A stretch of DNA of 64,000 bases from Chondrosia reniformis (lineage: Eukaryota > Porifera > Demospongiae > Chondrillida > Chondrillidae): NCBI GenBank assembly GCA_947172415.1, contig OX359196.1, positions 5,211,901 to 5,275,900 of the forward strand. Direction: 5' to 3'. The notes beneath the pieces were generated by a model. The model was not told the DNA's origin. It saw only the letters and a program-made list of their open reading frames with translations, and ran no database searches. Position 1 is the stretch's first letter; every line of letters begins with the position of its first letter. The position numbers and the translations under genes were made by a program. Below, in pieces: positions 1 to 12,000 of the stretch.

Positions 1-1058
1 GGTGATAGACAATAGGAGTGAGATAGGTGAGAGAAAAGTGAAATGTGGAGGAGGAGGAAAGGGATGGATTCAACAATGATTAACAGCCAGTACAGGAGTG
101 CCTGACTGTAAATGTAAATGTTTAGATTCAATAACATAACACCTTGGGTGGTCAAGATCTGAGGAACATATATCCTCTATCCTGATAGCAGTTTGTTGTC
201 AATGCTCATTGTCATAATAGAGCGAGATTTCAGATTTTTCTCATCCCTATAATATAGCTTGTTAAACTGTATAGTTTTTATATTTAACCATTAAAAGTAC
301 TATATACCTACATGGAAGGCATCGAGTTTTAGATCCAATAAAACTGTCAATGGGAATGATTCAACACCTGAACATGAATATTGGTACTTATACAATACGT
401 ACGCTTTATTAACATCTACCAAAGTATAACAACGAGTCTCAAGTGTCTTGTTTAGTAAACAGGTTTAACGAAGCCGACTTACCAGTTAAAACAAGCTATG
501 TCTCTGATTCGGCACATACAGTTTTCTGTGTCATAGTCTGCTCCAATGAGGTGAAGTGACCTGCGCAACGAATATAGTACAATATTCAAGATACGCACTT
601 CTAAGTTGACGACACTGCTTACTATACCCTACACTCACCCTGGCGGTGGTAGATCGGTCGAGTATAGTTCCACGGAGACATCGGATAACAGAATCGCCTT
701 CATACCGCGAACACACAGTAGTCCCATACACTGACTACATCTCAGCTCGTACACTGGCTTGTTGTGAAACGTAGGGTTGATGTGACAGTCATCTAATCCT
801 TGATTACGCGACATAACCACTACCTACAATCCACCAGTCCTCCTCGAAAGCTTCAACTTTTCCGATGGACTTGGGAGGATAGCTATGGCCTTATAGAATT
901 GGTGTTAGTTGCCTTTTACGCCGGTCATACGTGGTTTGCGCAATGCATAAATTCGTACGCAATGGAACGCGTGTTGACTGGCAACGCTTTAGTACGGCTA
1001 TTGGCTTAATATCACGGACCACGCCTTCAAATAATAAGAAGGGTAGATCTAGAATGGT
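1..1058. other. 5' flank of the SLC41-type gene, no gene recognised
   Basis: No open frame here resembles a known protein and no exon chain with matching phases could be built. The part from about 470 to 1010 is visibly richer in CpG than the AT-rich DNA before it. It ends just before the first ATG of the transporter, so it probably holds the promoter and 5' UTR. Short open frames exist on both strands at 531-1094 but they overlap each other and look like by-products of higher GC. Confidence 0.4.
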
Positions 1059-4000
1059 ATGACTGAAATAGTCCAAAGAAAAAAGATTGGTCATAAATCT
1101 AAAAGTATGGACTCTGAAATTGAAGAGAATGTGAGCCCTACGACTGAGGAAAGAAGGCTTCTTGGTGAAGTTGTTGCTGCGAGTTCAGATTCAGATACTG
1201 CGGGAGTCGGAGAAAACAGAATTAGATTGAACAGTAAAAAAGATGAGCCCGATAGTGGTATCGACGATAGTGAAGAGATTTTTTTTGATAAAACTTTGAA
1301 AGATAAGAGAAAGCCCTTTTCCTTAAAGCGGCTATTAAAGCTCAGTATTGAAATTCTGTTGCCATTCTTAATGGCTGGCTTGGGCTGTGTCTTCGCCGGG
1401 TGGTTGTTAGATCGTGTTGAGGTAAGGAAATTGTAAGTTTGCCATCTCTTTAGTACAACAGTACCCTATGGACTCCCAAATATCTTCAAAATGATTTGGA
1501 ATAATGCGAATACATCATCTCCATTTTAATTCAAAATTGATCTATTTATGTACGTATCTAGAATAGTTTTCAAAACAATTTTAGACATAAAGACTTAAGA
1601 TTTGAAGTTTAAGTTTTTAAAATTTAGACTTACCTATCAAATGGTAACTTTACGATACAGCCAACCGCTAATGTGTGGGTGTCTGTTACTTTTGTACAGC
1701 ACTGGCCCCAATTTGAAATCATGTCTGAATTGTACATCCTAGTCCCAGCACTGTTGGGTCTCAAGGGCAACTTGGAGATGACACTAGCTTCTCGTCTATC
1801 TACAGCTGTGAGTTTTGAGTTTCATTTCATTGAGATGCATATGCTGTAAACAAGCAGGATTTCAAGCATTTTCTCTCTTGTCTGTCATTTTACAGGCAAA
1901 TTTAGGTTTGTTAGATGAAAAGTCGAGACTTTTTAAAATTATAATTGGAAACTTAGCTCTCATTCAGGTAAGTAGTGGTGTGTATGTATGTCCTCAATTC
2001 TCTGTAGTACACTCACAAATACAGCTATTGAAAGTTTTACCGTAATATTTCCTAGCTACCATCTGTCTTCCAATAGGCTATTGTATTGTGTTGAAAGCTG
2101 CATTGTATGTCATTGGTTGGGGGCAGGTACTGTTAGGGACTTAGAGCTTGTTCTGATAATAGATAGCTGATTGTCCAAACCTATCAATGCATCGCTATTA
2201 TATGGTTGTGCAATGCTTGTGGCTGTTTGTATACAAAAATGGACATTTATGTACGTACATGCCAAGGATTCACAAGATAAAGAAAAGACAAAGACTCCCA
2301 GGATCTCTGATGAAGGGTGGAATTCCCAGAAACGGCTGTCTGACCCAGTGGAGAAGAAGATGAAAGAAGGGAAAAGAAGGAAGAAAAGGCTCCTGTATCC
2401 TCATCCAAAGCTCTCTTCAGGTTTAGTTCCCCTATAGGCTCTTTTACAGAATAGGCATATAGCATGTAGGAAAATGGTATCTTAGATTTTTCATGTGGCC
2501 ACATCAAGGAATTGTAGACAGTAATTGGATCCACTTGAAAATGTAGGAATGTTTTAACGTGTATGGGCATGTGGTTAAGGTTTTCAGCAGTTGTATGTAT
2601 AAACAAACTACTGTATGTACGTACTTATTTGTGTGTATATTTATGTATATAATTGTTTGTTTGTGGTGTTAGAGGTGTCTTTCTCTGGTTGTAGGGCCAA
2701 GCTCTCATAGTTGGAGCAGCAGCCTCAGGGATAGCCCTAATATTGGATTGGATCATTGATGGAAACCTGTGTCTGCTCCACATATTTGTGATCCCGGCCT
2801 CCGCCCTAGTCACAGCTAGCTTGGCCAGTGCTGCCCTCAGCGTTCTCATGGTGGTTGTGATTGTGGTGTCCAGACATGCCCAAGTGAACCCTGACAACAT
2901 TGCGACACCTATAGCTGCCAGCCTAGGCGACCTTGTGACCCTCACTATCCTGGCATACACCAGCACTGGGATATATGATACTCTGAAGACATCAGTGATT
3001 GGTTAGTCTGACTGAAGGCTGTATGACAACGCCTTTTACTCTCATCAATTTTAAATTTATTTCACAAATGGCACTGTGGAGATGTCTTTTTAGAGCATTT
3101 AAACTTTGTGATATATCTTATGTTTGGTATATACGTACGTACGTATGCCAAAAGGCAGGTTTCTCATCTCACATGTCATTTGGATTAAAGTTGTCTGGAT
3201 TAGAGACTTCCTATTCTAATGACAATCAATGAGAACGATGTACGTACTTCCATCCATTTGGGATGCAAAATATGGTGTCTATGAATACAGCAAATAACAG
3301 GTGTAGAATTGAATTGACAAGGGAAATCCAAAAATACCAAACCCCTTAGTTCACTCCATGAATGTTCCTGAAGGATGTCCACGTAGTTTTAGTTTGATCA
3401 AATACGAACTGAAGGTTTAAAGAGATACAAAGAGAGAGCCTGTGAATTATTATTATGTAGTTGATGTAAGTATAGCTAATGCAGAGATAAAGGCAATGCG
3501 TTTTGTTACTTTAAGATCTTACTTTGAGATTCTACCCAGGAGTACGTATGTACATTCATGTAATGAGATTCAGATACTTGATATATGTAGACACCCAATT
3601 AGATGCTACCATGTGTTTTACATGTGATCAATCCTTGTGTTACTTTTAGTGCCCTTTGTAATCTCTGGCATTCTACTGGTTGTCTTTCTGAGTCTGCTGC
3701 CATTTTGGCTGTACATTGCGTGGAAGATTAAATGGACCAGAAATGTAGTCTTTTCTGGATTGGTTCCTGTCTTCATTGCCATGGCAATCAGTAGGTATGT
3801 AGATTTGCACTCAAAAGGTTGTACGAACGTAAGTATATTCTTAGGTACAGTCAAACCTCGATTATCCGGTTGTCTAAGTTACGGCAATTGCAAATGGCAG
3901 TGTTCAGTAACCTTACGTTTGTCTCCTTTTTCTACCATTCTTTACAATTTTAAGGATATTGAAGGGTCAGAATCATTAAGATTACAACTATATATATGTA

Positions 4001-5805
4001 CGTACATAAGCCAAACAAGCTGGCCAAGTAATTTGAGTGCAGGGGATGGCAGCCCCACAAGTGTTTTTACTCAAATTACTTGTTTTCCATACTTAGGTAT
4101 ACTTTCATCTTAAAATATATTTCTTTATCAGCTGTAATGAGTTAAGCCTGTGTACTTATATACACATGTATGTATACACATATAAGGTTCAATGTTTTCG
4201 TTCATGCATATGTGTGTACATTTGTACTTTTTCCTTAGTTTGGGAGGGCTGGTGTTAGATGTTATTACCAAGAATTTTAAAGGATTTGCCCTATACTCCC
4301 CAGTAATTAATGGTAAGTACATACGTATGGGTTTGATCACTTAAACCTCAGCCAAGTGCAAGGTATAGTATGTCAAGGTCTCTATCATGTACTGTCATGT
4401 GCTATCATGTGCTATCATGTGCTATCATGTGCTGTCAAGGTCTCTATCATGTACTGTCATGTGCTATCATGTGCTATCATGTGCTATCATGTGCTATCAT
4501 GTGCTATCATGTGCTGTCAAGGTCTCTATCATGTACTGTCATGTGCTATCATGTGCTATCATGTGCTATCATGTGCTATCATGTGCTATCATGTGCTGTC
4601 AAGGTCTCTATCATGTACTGTCATGTGCTATCATGTGCTATCATGTGCTATCATGTGCTATCATATTTTGGCAGGTGTTGGAGGTAACCTAGTAGCAGTA
4701 CAAGCTAGCAGGATATCAACTAGCCTTCACAGCACCAACTTAAAACTTGGAGAATTGCCTACTTCAGGAAAGTTTACATACAATGGCTTCTTAGGAGGTT
4801 TAAAATGCAGTGAGTTACGTAATCTTGGATGTTGTCCAAAAGACGTTGATGCACAGGCTACTCACCTTATATGTTTACGTATATGCAATCTGTATGTAAA
4901 TACACATGTACATACAAACATATTTGTATTAATGTATTCCATTGCTTGTCAATTGTGCCCTTAAAAGTTTACATATGTTATTTATCTACGTACATCCATC
5001 CATCCATCTTATATTAGTACGTACGTAAGTGTTGGCCTGTTAACTGATTACGACAAAATTTTGTCCTTCATTTGTGTGTTATGGATTCTAATACATCACT
5101 AATTATTGGCAGTTCCACATTTCTGTGTCATCTCAGATACTCATGGAAGAGTGGCTCACGGATTACTTCTCTTGAGTGTAATTGGATCTTTGTTATTTCT
5201 AGCTGTGATAGCATTACTTGGCCTTGGCCACACCTCCCAAACTGCCATTTTCTATTTCTTCTATTGCTTGGCAGCAGTCTCTCAAGTGAGTGCTAAGGTT
5301 GAATGACAGTTTTCATCTTGTGTGATCAAGTGCATGTACGTACCTATAGCATACTATTACAAGTTCATCGTTTATTTTATTTAACCAGCACATAAGAGAG
5401 GGAATCATGAAGGTGGAGCATTGCTGTGGTAATTGTAGCTCAGTGGCAGAGCACTGGTGGTCATAACCTTCTGTCCTGGGTTCAATACCCAGCAATTGCT
5501 TCTTTCGTGTTTTCCCTCATGATGTTTGACTGTAAATAATTGTGGTTTGGTTATCACTTTATTACTCATAAGCACATGGATGACCTCTACTGGATACCCT
5601 ATTCCTCTTGTCTATGTAGGTAATAATACTGCTGCTACTGGCCTACTATATGGTATATAGCTTATGGAAGCGAGGACAGGATCCTGATAATAGTGCCATT
5701 CCCTATTTGACAGCTCTGGGAGACCTGCTGGGAACAGGTCTGCTGGCAGTAGCCTGGCTAGTTCTCTACTACATTGGAGATAGGGATAATGATGTCGGAC
5801 ATTAG
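1059..5805 (+). CDS. SLC41A: SLC41/MgtE-type magnesium transporter, 9 exons, 520 aa
   Basis: Exons: 1059-1421, 1700-1807, 1896-1967, 2695-3001, 3650-3794, 4239-4312, 4675-4809, 5113-5285, 5620-5805 (stop TAG). All junctions are GT-AG and in phase. The protein has an acidic, Ser-rich cytosolic N-terminus (about residues 1-90) followed by two homologous MgtE-like membrane halves. The first half carries [20 protein letters not shown] (exon 2) and [16 protein letters not shown] (from residue 246). The second half repeats these as [16 protein letters not shown] (exon 7) and [16 protein letters not shown] (from about residue 480). This duplicated arrangement is typical of animal SLC41 proteins, which move Mg2+ across the plasma membrane. 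Length matches the family (about 500 aa). Introns carry a GA-rich repeat copy (2268-2515), a foldback element (4023-4083) and a tandem repeat that runs up to the exon 7 acceptor. Which SLC41 paralogue (A1, A2 or A3) it matches cannot be decided by eye. Confidence 0.93.
2268..2515 (+). repeat. GA-rich dispersed repeat, near full-length copy
   Basis: One of at least ten copies of a family about 210-250 bp long in this window. Shared order of blocks: a 'gattcacaagat' start, GGAATTCCCAGAAAC, GCTGTCTGACCCAGTGGAG, a purine-rich run (gaagaag...gaaaag), CTCATCCAAAGCTCTC, GGTTTAGTTCCC, then TTAGATTTTTCATG. Other copies: 14100-14250, 30069-30143, 35178-35260, 41698-41965, 47945-48155, 51560-51712, 55990-56220 (inverted), 56845-57045, 62360-62520. 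No coding capacity or clear terminal repeats. A non-autonomous element is likely. It lies in an SLC41 intron. Confidence 0.8.
4023..4083. repeat. Foldback element with AAGTAATTTGAG inverted ends
   Basis: CCAAGTAATTTGAG at the left end is the inverse of CTCAAATTACTTG at the right, around a core that also folds (GGGGATGGCAGCCCC). The same layout recurs at 21951-22000, 41802-41870 and 45640-45700. Probably a small MITE-like element in an SLC41 intron. Confidence 0.7.
4373..4664 (+). repeat. 10-bp tandem repeat (TCATGTGCTA) with higher-order units
   Basis: The decamer TCATGTGCTA is repeated, interrupted by TCAAGGTCTCTATCATGTAC at about 4373, 4435, 4517 and 4599. This gives a higher-order period of 62 and then 82 bp. 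The array stops about 10 bp before the acceptor of SLC41 exon 7 (exon starts 4675). The unit is read in all three plus frames as His/Cys/Val-rich peptides, which are not genes. Confidence 0.95.
5397..5565 (+). repeat. tRNA-derived SINE
   Basis: Contains an RNA polymerase III A box (TAGCTCAGTGGC, about 5435) and B box (GGTTCAATACC, about 5478). It has a D stem (GCTC/GAGC), a T arm (CTGGG/CCCAG) and a 7-bp acceptor-like stem (GTAATTG/CAATTGC), but a poorly paired anticodon stem, so it is a tRNA-like head rather than a tRNA gene. A tail including TTGTGGTTTGGTTATCACT follows. Related copies: inverted at about 11873-11975 and 50690-50830, a tail fragment at about 19653-19675, and a degenerate copy near 20764-20890. 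It lies in the last intron of the SLC41 gene. Confidence 0.75.
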
Positions 5806-5977
5806 CATGAGAGATTCCATTGTGTTATTTAATATTTAATACTTAAACTGCAAAGCAATTCAGACATGAACATATCTATATACATTGTTTTTTACGTGCA
5901 TCAGTTCGTCAACATAAGTATAAACAGAATACTTTTATTCTCATTTTTGGTACTGACAATAATTTTAACGTTAATAG

Positions 5978-5983
5978 AATAAA
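5978..5983 (+). promoter_or_regulatory. Likely poly(A) signal of the SLC41-type gene
   Basis: AATAAA lies 173 bp after the stop codon and 90 bp before the GTF3C1 start codon. It is the only canonical hexamer I noticed in this short intergenic gap. Confidence 0.5.
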
Positions 5984-6073
5984 TTCCGTTGTAATAATTA
6001 GCTATGTATTGGATTATCATTATACCCAAGGAAGATTTCAGTTGTGGTTTGATAAGACAGTTTTTAGTTGAAA

Positions 6074-9000
6074 ATGGCTACCATTATCCACCAGTGGAAA
6101 ATCTGGAAGGAAGCAGTGGCCCTCTCAGGTTTAGAAGGTACGTATTATATGACGACATTAATGTTACAGCTTATAAAGATACATTTGGTCAAGATTCAAC
6201 TTCCCTGATGCTCACGTAGGTTGTACTGTCAGCGAATTGCTGCATTTTGTGGCAAAGCGGGTGCCTTCAGAGAAGTTGGACTATGCTAAATCCCATCTTT
6301 GGTCCGCGACGCTGCACGAAGATCAGGTAGATATATCTTTCTACGAGCTATCAAGTGATAAAATACCATTCGGTAGTCAAGTAGATCTGGCAAATGCTCA
6401 TGACTGCAGTACAGATCCAGATGCAGCCGAGGTCTCCACTTCTCCAAGATTAGCCATTGTTGATGACGTCACCAATAAGATCAGGGGCTGCTGCAGCCAT
6501 TACGACCAGAGAAAGGCTGTCACCAGTCAACTGAAAACGACTAAACCTAGTTTGGATGAGGCACAAGAAATGTTAGTATATATCTGCAAGATGTGTATCT
6601 ATGCTTATAGTTTAGCACATAACATAACTGATGTAGTAGCCGTTTATCTATTCTATCATATTGACATTGATATGATGTATGTGGTGCCTAGGTTTGGGGA
6701 GAGGCTAGTTCTAGTGGCTTCCCAAGACATGAGGGAGAAAGTAATCATTGGAGACAAGATTGATTCCCTGAGACCACTTGATGCATCAGCTTATAGTACT
6801 TTGGAGCTGATAGCAATGAGTAGAGACAAAGGAGTCAGTAGACACTTTATCTACAAGGAATTCCTACGGCAGAGCATAAAGACAAGCTGGAGTATATTGA
6901 GGAAGCTGGAACATATGAATCTCATTATTGAGACAGTAAGTATGCCCATTAGCATACCTCCTTGACTTGTCCTGTATCCACTCACTAATTCACCACCCAT
7001 CTGAACCCCACCCATCTGAACCCCACCCATCTGAACCCCACCCATCTGATCCCCACCCATCTGAACCCCACCCATCTGATCCCCACCCATCTGAACCCCA
7101 CCCATCTGATCCTCATCCATCTGATCCTTATCCATTTGAGCCCATCCATCTAACTCAAATCCATCTGCTCCTCATCACATGTGTTGATAGAACATATCTG
7201 AAAGCATGTCCGAGACGGTAACTGGGTATTGTCTGAAAGTGTTTAAAATAAAAGAGCTTTTAAGTAGCACCCAAGGAACTGTTCCACAACCAATGGAGGT
7301 TGAAGGTGTGAAGGAAGGAGAAGTAAGTGGAGGAGACTTGAGCAATGATGAAAACAATGAAAACAATGAAAACGATGATGAAGAAGATGATGATGACAAC
7401 CAGTATGAGGATAGTGCTCTTCCCATCGCTCACAATCTACCATTGGATTACCAACTGTACAACTTAGTGGATGCCTGTGGTCCGACTGGCATATATAAGA
7501 AGGTAAGGCAGAAAGCACATACTGTATATACTGTATATATACAAGATAACACATTATCAATACAGTAGTATATATGTATACAGGCAAAGTATTAGACACT
7601 TTTACATTTTGCAGGATTTAAGGAGGAGATTTGATATGTTAGGGATTTCTGGAAGAGCCATGCTAAGACATATGTTTTATCCATCAGTATCACTCTACAC
7701 ATCTTACACTGATCCTTATGACAAGTCCATTCATCCAAGGTGGGTAAGGTTGCTTTGTACTATTTAAACTACTGCTCTCATTGTCCCATTTTGTGTTATA
7801 CATGAATCAAGACACAACATATTCTTGTTAATCCCCCATAGCCAGACCCTTTTCCTAATGGCTTCCTAACCCAGTTCACAAGGCAATATTAATATTAGTG
7901 GAGTAACAAATATTGAGCTGGCTAGGAAGCCATTAGGAAAAGGATCTGGCTACGAGGGATTGAACTGGTTAGGAAGCCATTAGGAAAAGGGTCTGGCTAC
8001 GGGGGATTGAACTGGTTAGGAAGCCATTAGGGAAAAGGGTCTGGCTACGGGGGATTGAACTGGTTAGGAAGCCATTAGAGAAAAGGGTCTGGCTATGGGG
8101 GATTAACTAATATTGTCCTTTGAACTTGCAGGATTGTCACCTTAAATCAAGCTCAGAAGAACCAAATGTTGCTTCGTTATAGCAACCAGCAGCCTAAATG
8201 GGTTCTACAAGATGAGCATAATCCAACTGGAGAGGCATCTGCAGACCTCATTGAGGGTACAAAGGAAAACCCTATTGAGCTAAATATGGAAGTTGGACTG
8301 AACGGTTGGTTTGATGTTTACAGAGGAGAGTCCTCCAATGATGTATTTTATTTGGTGTGCATGTGTAGTGAGACAGAGGAAACGACTCCATGCTATATCA
8401 TCCTTCTTCCAAGCTGTCCCTATATCAGTTGGACATCAACCAATCAGAGATGTACGTATGAATGTATTACTTTTTTTTCGTATATGTCTAAGTACATAAC
8501 TTATTTATATGTTCAGTATATAACTTGTTTATATGTTTATTACGCAAATTGTTTGTATATCTCCATACACAACTTGTTTATATGTTCAGTACATAAATGC
8601 TCGTGAAAAGGAAGAAGGACGCAGTTCAAGAATAGATAGGAAAACCTTTGAGAGGTGACCACACTGATCCATGCAGACTGAATACTTAACTGTTATGCTA
8701 TTGAAATCTCTTTCTTGGGTCTCTAGATTACTCCAAAGTGTTATTGATGCTGGCGATGTGTGGGAGTTGAAAGTGCAAGTCACAGCAGACGTGCAGGGCA
8801 ATACCAAAGTATGTTATCGACCACAGCAGTATAATGGTAACATACGTATGTGCATGTGATGCACATTTGTTTGATAAAGCTAATCAGTTGAATGTTTCCC
8901 TACATCTGACATCTTCCAGGAGGAGGTACTGTATTTTCTGCATAACACACCCGAAGCATCAGTACAGAAGTATACAGCTGACCTTAAAGCATTTTATGAT

Positions 9001-12000
9001 AGCCTATATTCTCCAGTGAGTTTTGCTATTCCCATTACCTGTTATCAGTGCTTTGAATTTAGATTAAATGGATTAGGAACCAGAGGTGGAAGATTTACCA
9101 GCTGCAGAGCAAGGCAGTGCAAGAGTGTGGGATGACTATGGGAAAAAGGTAAGTCAATTAGTCAAGTAGGTCAATCTAATATGAACACAATCTGGTTTAA
9201 ACCCTTAAAATCTTTAATAGCAGCTATTCAGAATTTGCAGCTGTTTCTTGTACAAGTGTATACAGTGTTATATTGGAAGGGTACAACTTTGTACACTTTG
9301 TACAAGAAGCAGGTGAAAATGACCCAAATTCTGAATAGCTTTTATGTATACCACCAGATTGTGTTTATGAGACATGTATGTAGAAATGACTAACAGTTTA
9401 CTTGATTTAATTTGAGTTTCAGTGAACCATTTTATGTTTTATTCAACTTTAATTGTATCCCTTTTTAAAAGATTTAATGATCAATTAGTTATGCTAAGTT
9501 TGATTTGTTTGAATGAACTGTTTTGATGTCTTCATATTTCATTTAGATTTCTGGCAAGTTTCAGAAAGCTCGGCATCTTCACCTTTACTTTTGGTTGCTG
9601 TTGAATGCATGTCCGGATAAGGAAAGGGACAATATTTCACTTATACTGCCTACGGCCCAGTATCCCTGGGTACCCTCTGTTTTAGAGAGGATTGATGAAG
9701 CAAGGAGAGCGGCCGAGATTAGGGACAGTGACGATGAAAGTGGGAAGATGGCCAAGCTAAGGAAGACATGTAGTTATCTTGGTAGCTCTGCAAATCACCT
9801 CCAACTCAGAGAGGCTCTCAATGAAATGCCTCTCTCCCTCTTAATGCTAACAGTGGGCGTGTACACTGGACGAGGAGTGGGTGTGGCATCCTGTGTATGT
9901 TGGTAAGACTAGTGAGCAATACCACTCTTTTCCTCTCCAGATGGAATCAAAGCTAAATGCAGTGAGGCACTACATATTGGATGAGAGCTATGCTGGTGTG
10001 CCTTACAAGAAGCTACCTAAATCTGTTGTAGAGGCATTTAAGGGATCTTCTTACAAGTATGCAGTACATAATTGACCGTAGTGTTCACTTTTGACTCTAC
10101 AAAGGGAATTAATGCTGGCATGCTTACATGTATATACAGATCTAGATCTTCAGTTTGGGTGAGGAAGATGTCCCAAATTTGGGAGATTCTGAAAGAGCTG
10201 AAGCTGGTGGAATACCGGGAGGGAGATTTGAGTGGATTCATGAAGGACTTTGTATGTTTGGAGATTGAATATACTGTATATTACGTATGCTTCAAACTCC
10301 AGCGGACATACTTCATAGATGTAGAATTCCTTTAGGGTGAAATTGAGATAACAACGGAGGCTACATTCCTTGACACGTCCACACAGAAACCAGTCTATTC
10401 CTTCTTCACCGAAAGTGACAAGGCAGATTTTCCTCAAGTTGATTTGAAACTGAACAGTTTGCAGGAAGTGATGGAGTACTGGTTTAAACTGAGTCATGTC
10501 TGCATTTCAACACAGATATGTTAGTTAATCTGTACTTATAGTTATGCTGTAGTCAATGATAGTTTTGATATCTACTAACTCTACAAGTACACAAAGCTAA
10601 TTAATAGTCTGTCTTACAGTAGGTTAAATTAGTGTTTAGCTTCATTGCCCCTACTGAACACGTATGTCAAGGTGTACAAGGTGTTGTATGAGACCATAGA
10701 CTATCTAAACTACATAACCAGGGCTGGAATCTGCCTATGCATTAATGTGACCATGTGTATTGTATCTGGAGGCTCTTTTGGTTTCAATTTAAAGTGATGT
10801 CCGACGGTGAAAAAGTCTGAAATTTGTATGGTGAGATGTTAGATGAGTTGAAACTATTGAAATCTCATTGTAGCTCTTATTGTTAGAAGAGATGGATCGT
10901 TTATTATTCCTCAGTTCTGTTGTCTTACAGTCAAAAAGCCTCATATCATAGCATTGGATTGCACAATGGAGTATCCCACAGCTGAAGGGGATGACAGCAG
11001 GTCCTTAGGGTCTGGTCTGTTTGGAGCAGCAGGCTTGCCTCCAAAGATGTACAGCCACATTCAAAAGAACTGGCACACGTCACTTCAACCTGTCACCCTG
11101 AAGAGGGAGCCTACACAGACGTTGGGGGACGAGGTAAGGTCTCAGCATACACTTTCTCTTGTATGTTTCAGGAGCATTTGCATTATGAAAGTAAAAATGG
11201 CGATTGAAAGACTTCACACACTATACGATGAACATTGAACTATACCAACCCTTCAATTTCTTTATTGTCAGTTTAACCACAGCATCACAGGTTTAAAATG
11301 CACAAGGTCTAGTTCAGCGGTTGACTAAGTAGCAGCCTTGACAGAAATTGAAGGGTTAACCCCTTGGTACAGTCTGACAAGCCAATATGCCATGCAGCTG
11401 GTGTGGGTGTATCAAATGGACTTTATTGGGTGGTCACATCTATTTGATTAGGAGAATGAGGAAAACCCTCAAAGTTACAGTGGTAATGAGGATAGGCGTC
11501 CTCTGAAGTCAACTAAGAGGACAAAGAAGGGCTTGCTGACGTTAGAGGTCACAAAGTCCTATCTGACCAGACGTCAAGGAGGCAGAGGAATGAAAAGAGC
11601 AGTCAACAGAAGTGCTGAAGGAATGAACAGGAAAAGATTTAAAGAAGACCAAGTAGCTGATTGGACTACAGAGGAAGACAAGATTGTTAGTTAATTTGTT
11701 ATTGGTTTGCATTGTGTTGTTAGTGAAATTTCATTTTGTACGTATGTAGCTCTTAATGGGTAAGATAGCACAGCGAGTACTAATTAGAATGCTGGGAGGA
11801 ACCGTGGATGTTGAAGAATTACTCCTTGAAAACAATGTACGTATGTTAATGATAGCATTTACTTTCAGATGCATTGACAAACTCACCTATGAATAAAACC
11901 CAGAACAGCTGGATTTACCACCAGTGCTCTGCCACAGAGCTACAACTGTCACAGCAATGCTCCATTCATGTTTCCCCTTTTTACTTACTACAAGTAATAA

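Noticed and set aside
531..1094. Four overlapping short frames on both strands upstream of the SLC41 gene
   Set aside because: No homology, mutually overlapping, no splice continuation; explained by locally higher GC.
2171..2606. Lys/Glu-rich frame and its opposite-strand partner as a small gene
   Set aside because: They coincide with a GA-rich dispersed repeat present ten times in the window.
4356..4964. 202-codon His/Cys/Val-rich open frame
   Set aside because: It reads through the decamer array; all three frames are open for the same reason. The real SLC41 exon 7 uses 4675-4809 in a different frame context.
5425..5495. Possible genuine tRNA gene
   Set aside because: A and B boxes and two stems are present, but the anticodon stem does not pair and related copies with a common tail exist, so it is a SINE head.
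6004..6219. Upstream ATG at 6004 as GTF3C1 start
   Set aside because: Its frame leads to a stop or needs a 41-bp intron. The ATG at 6074 has a better context, a normal 82-bp intron and matches the family N-terminus.
6851..7221. Gly/Met/Gln/Asp-rich and HPSEP open frames
   Set aside because: Both are strands of the 15-bp minisatellite in a GTF3C1 intron.
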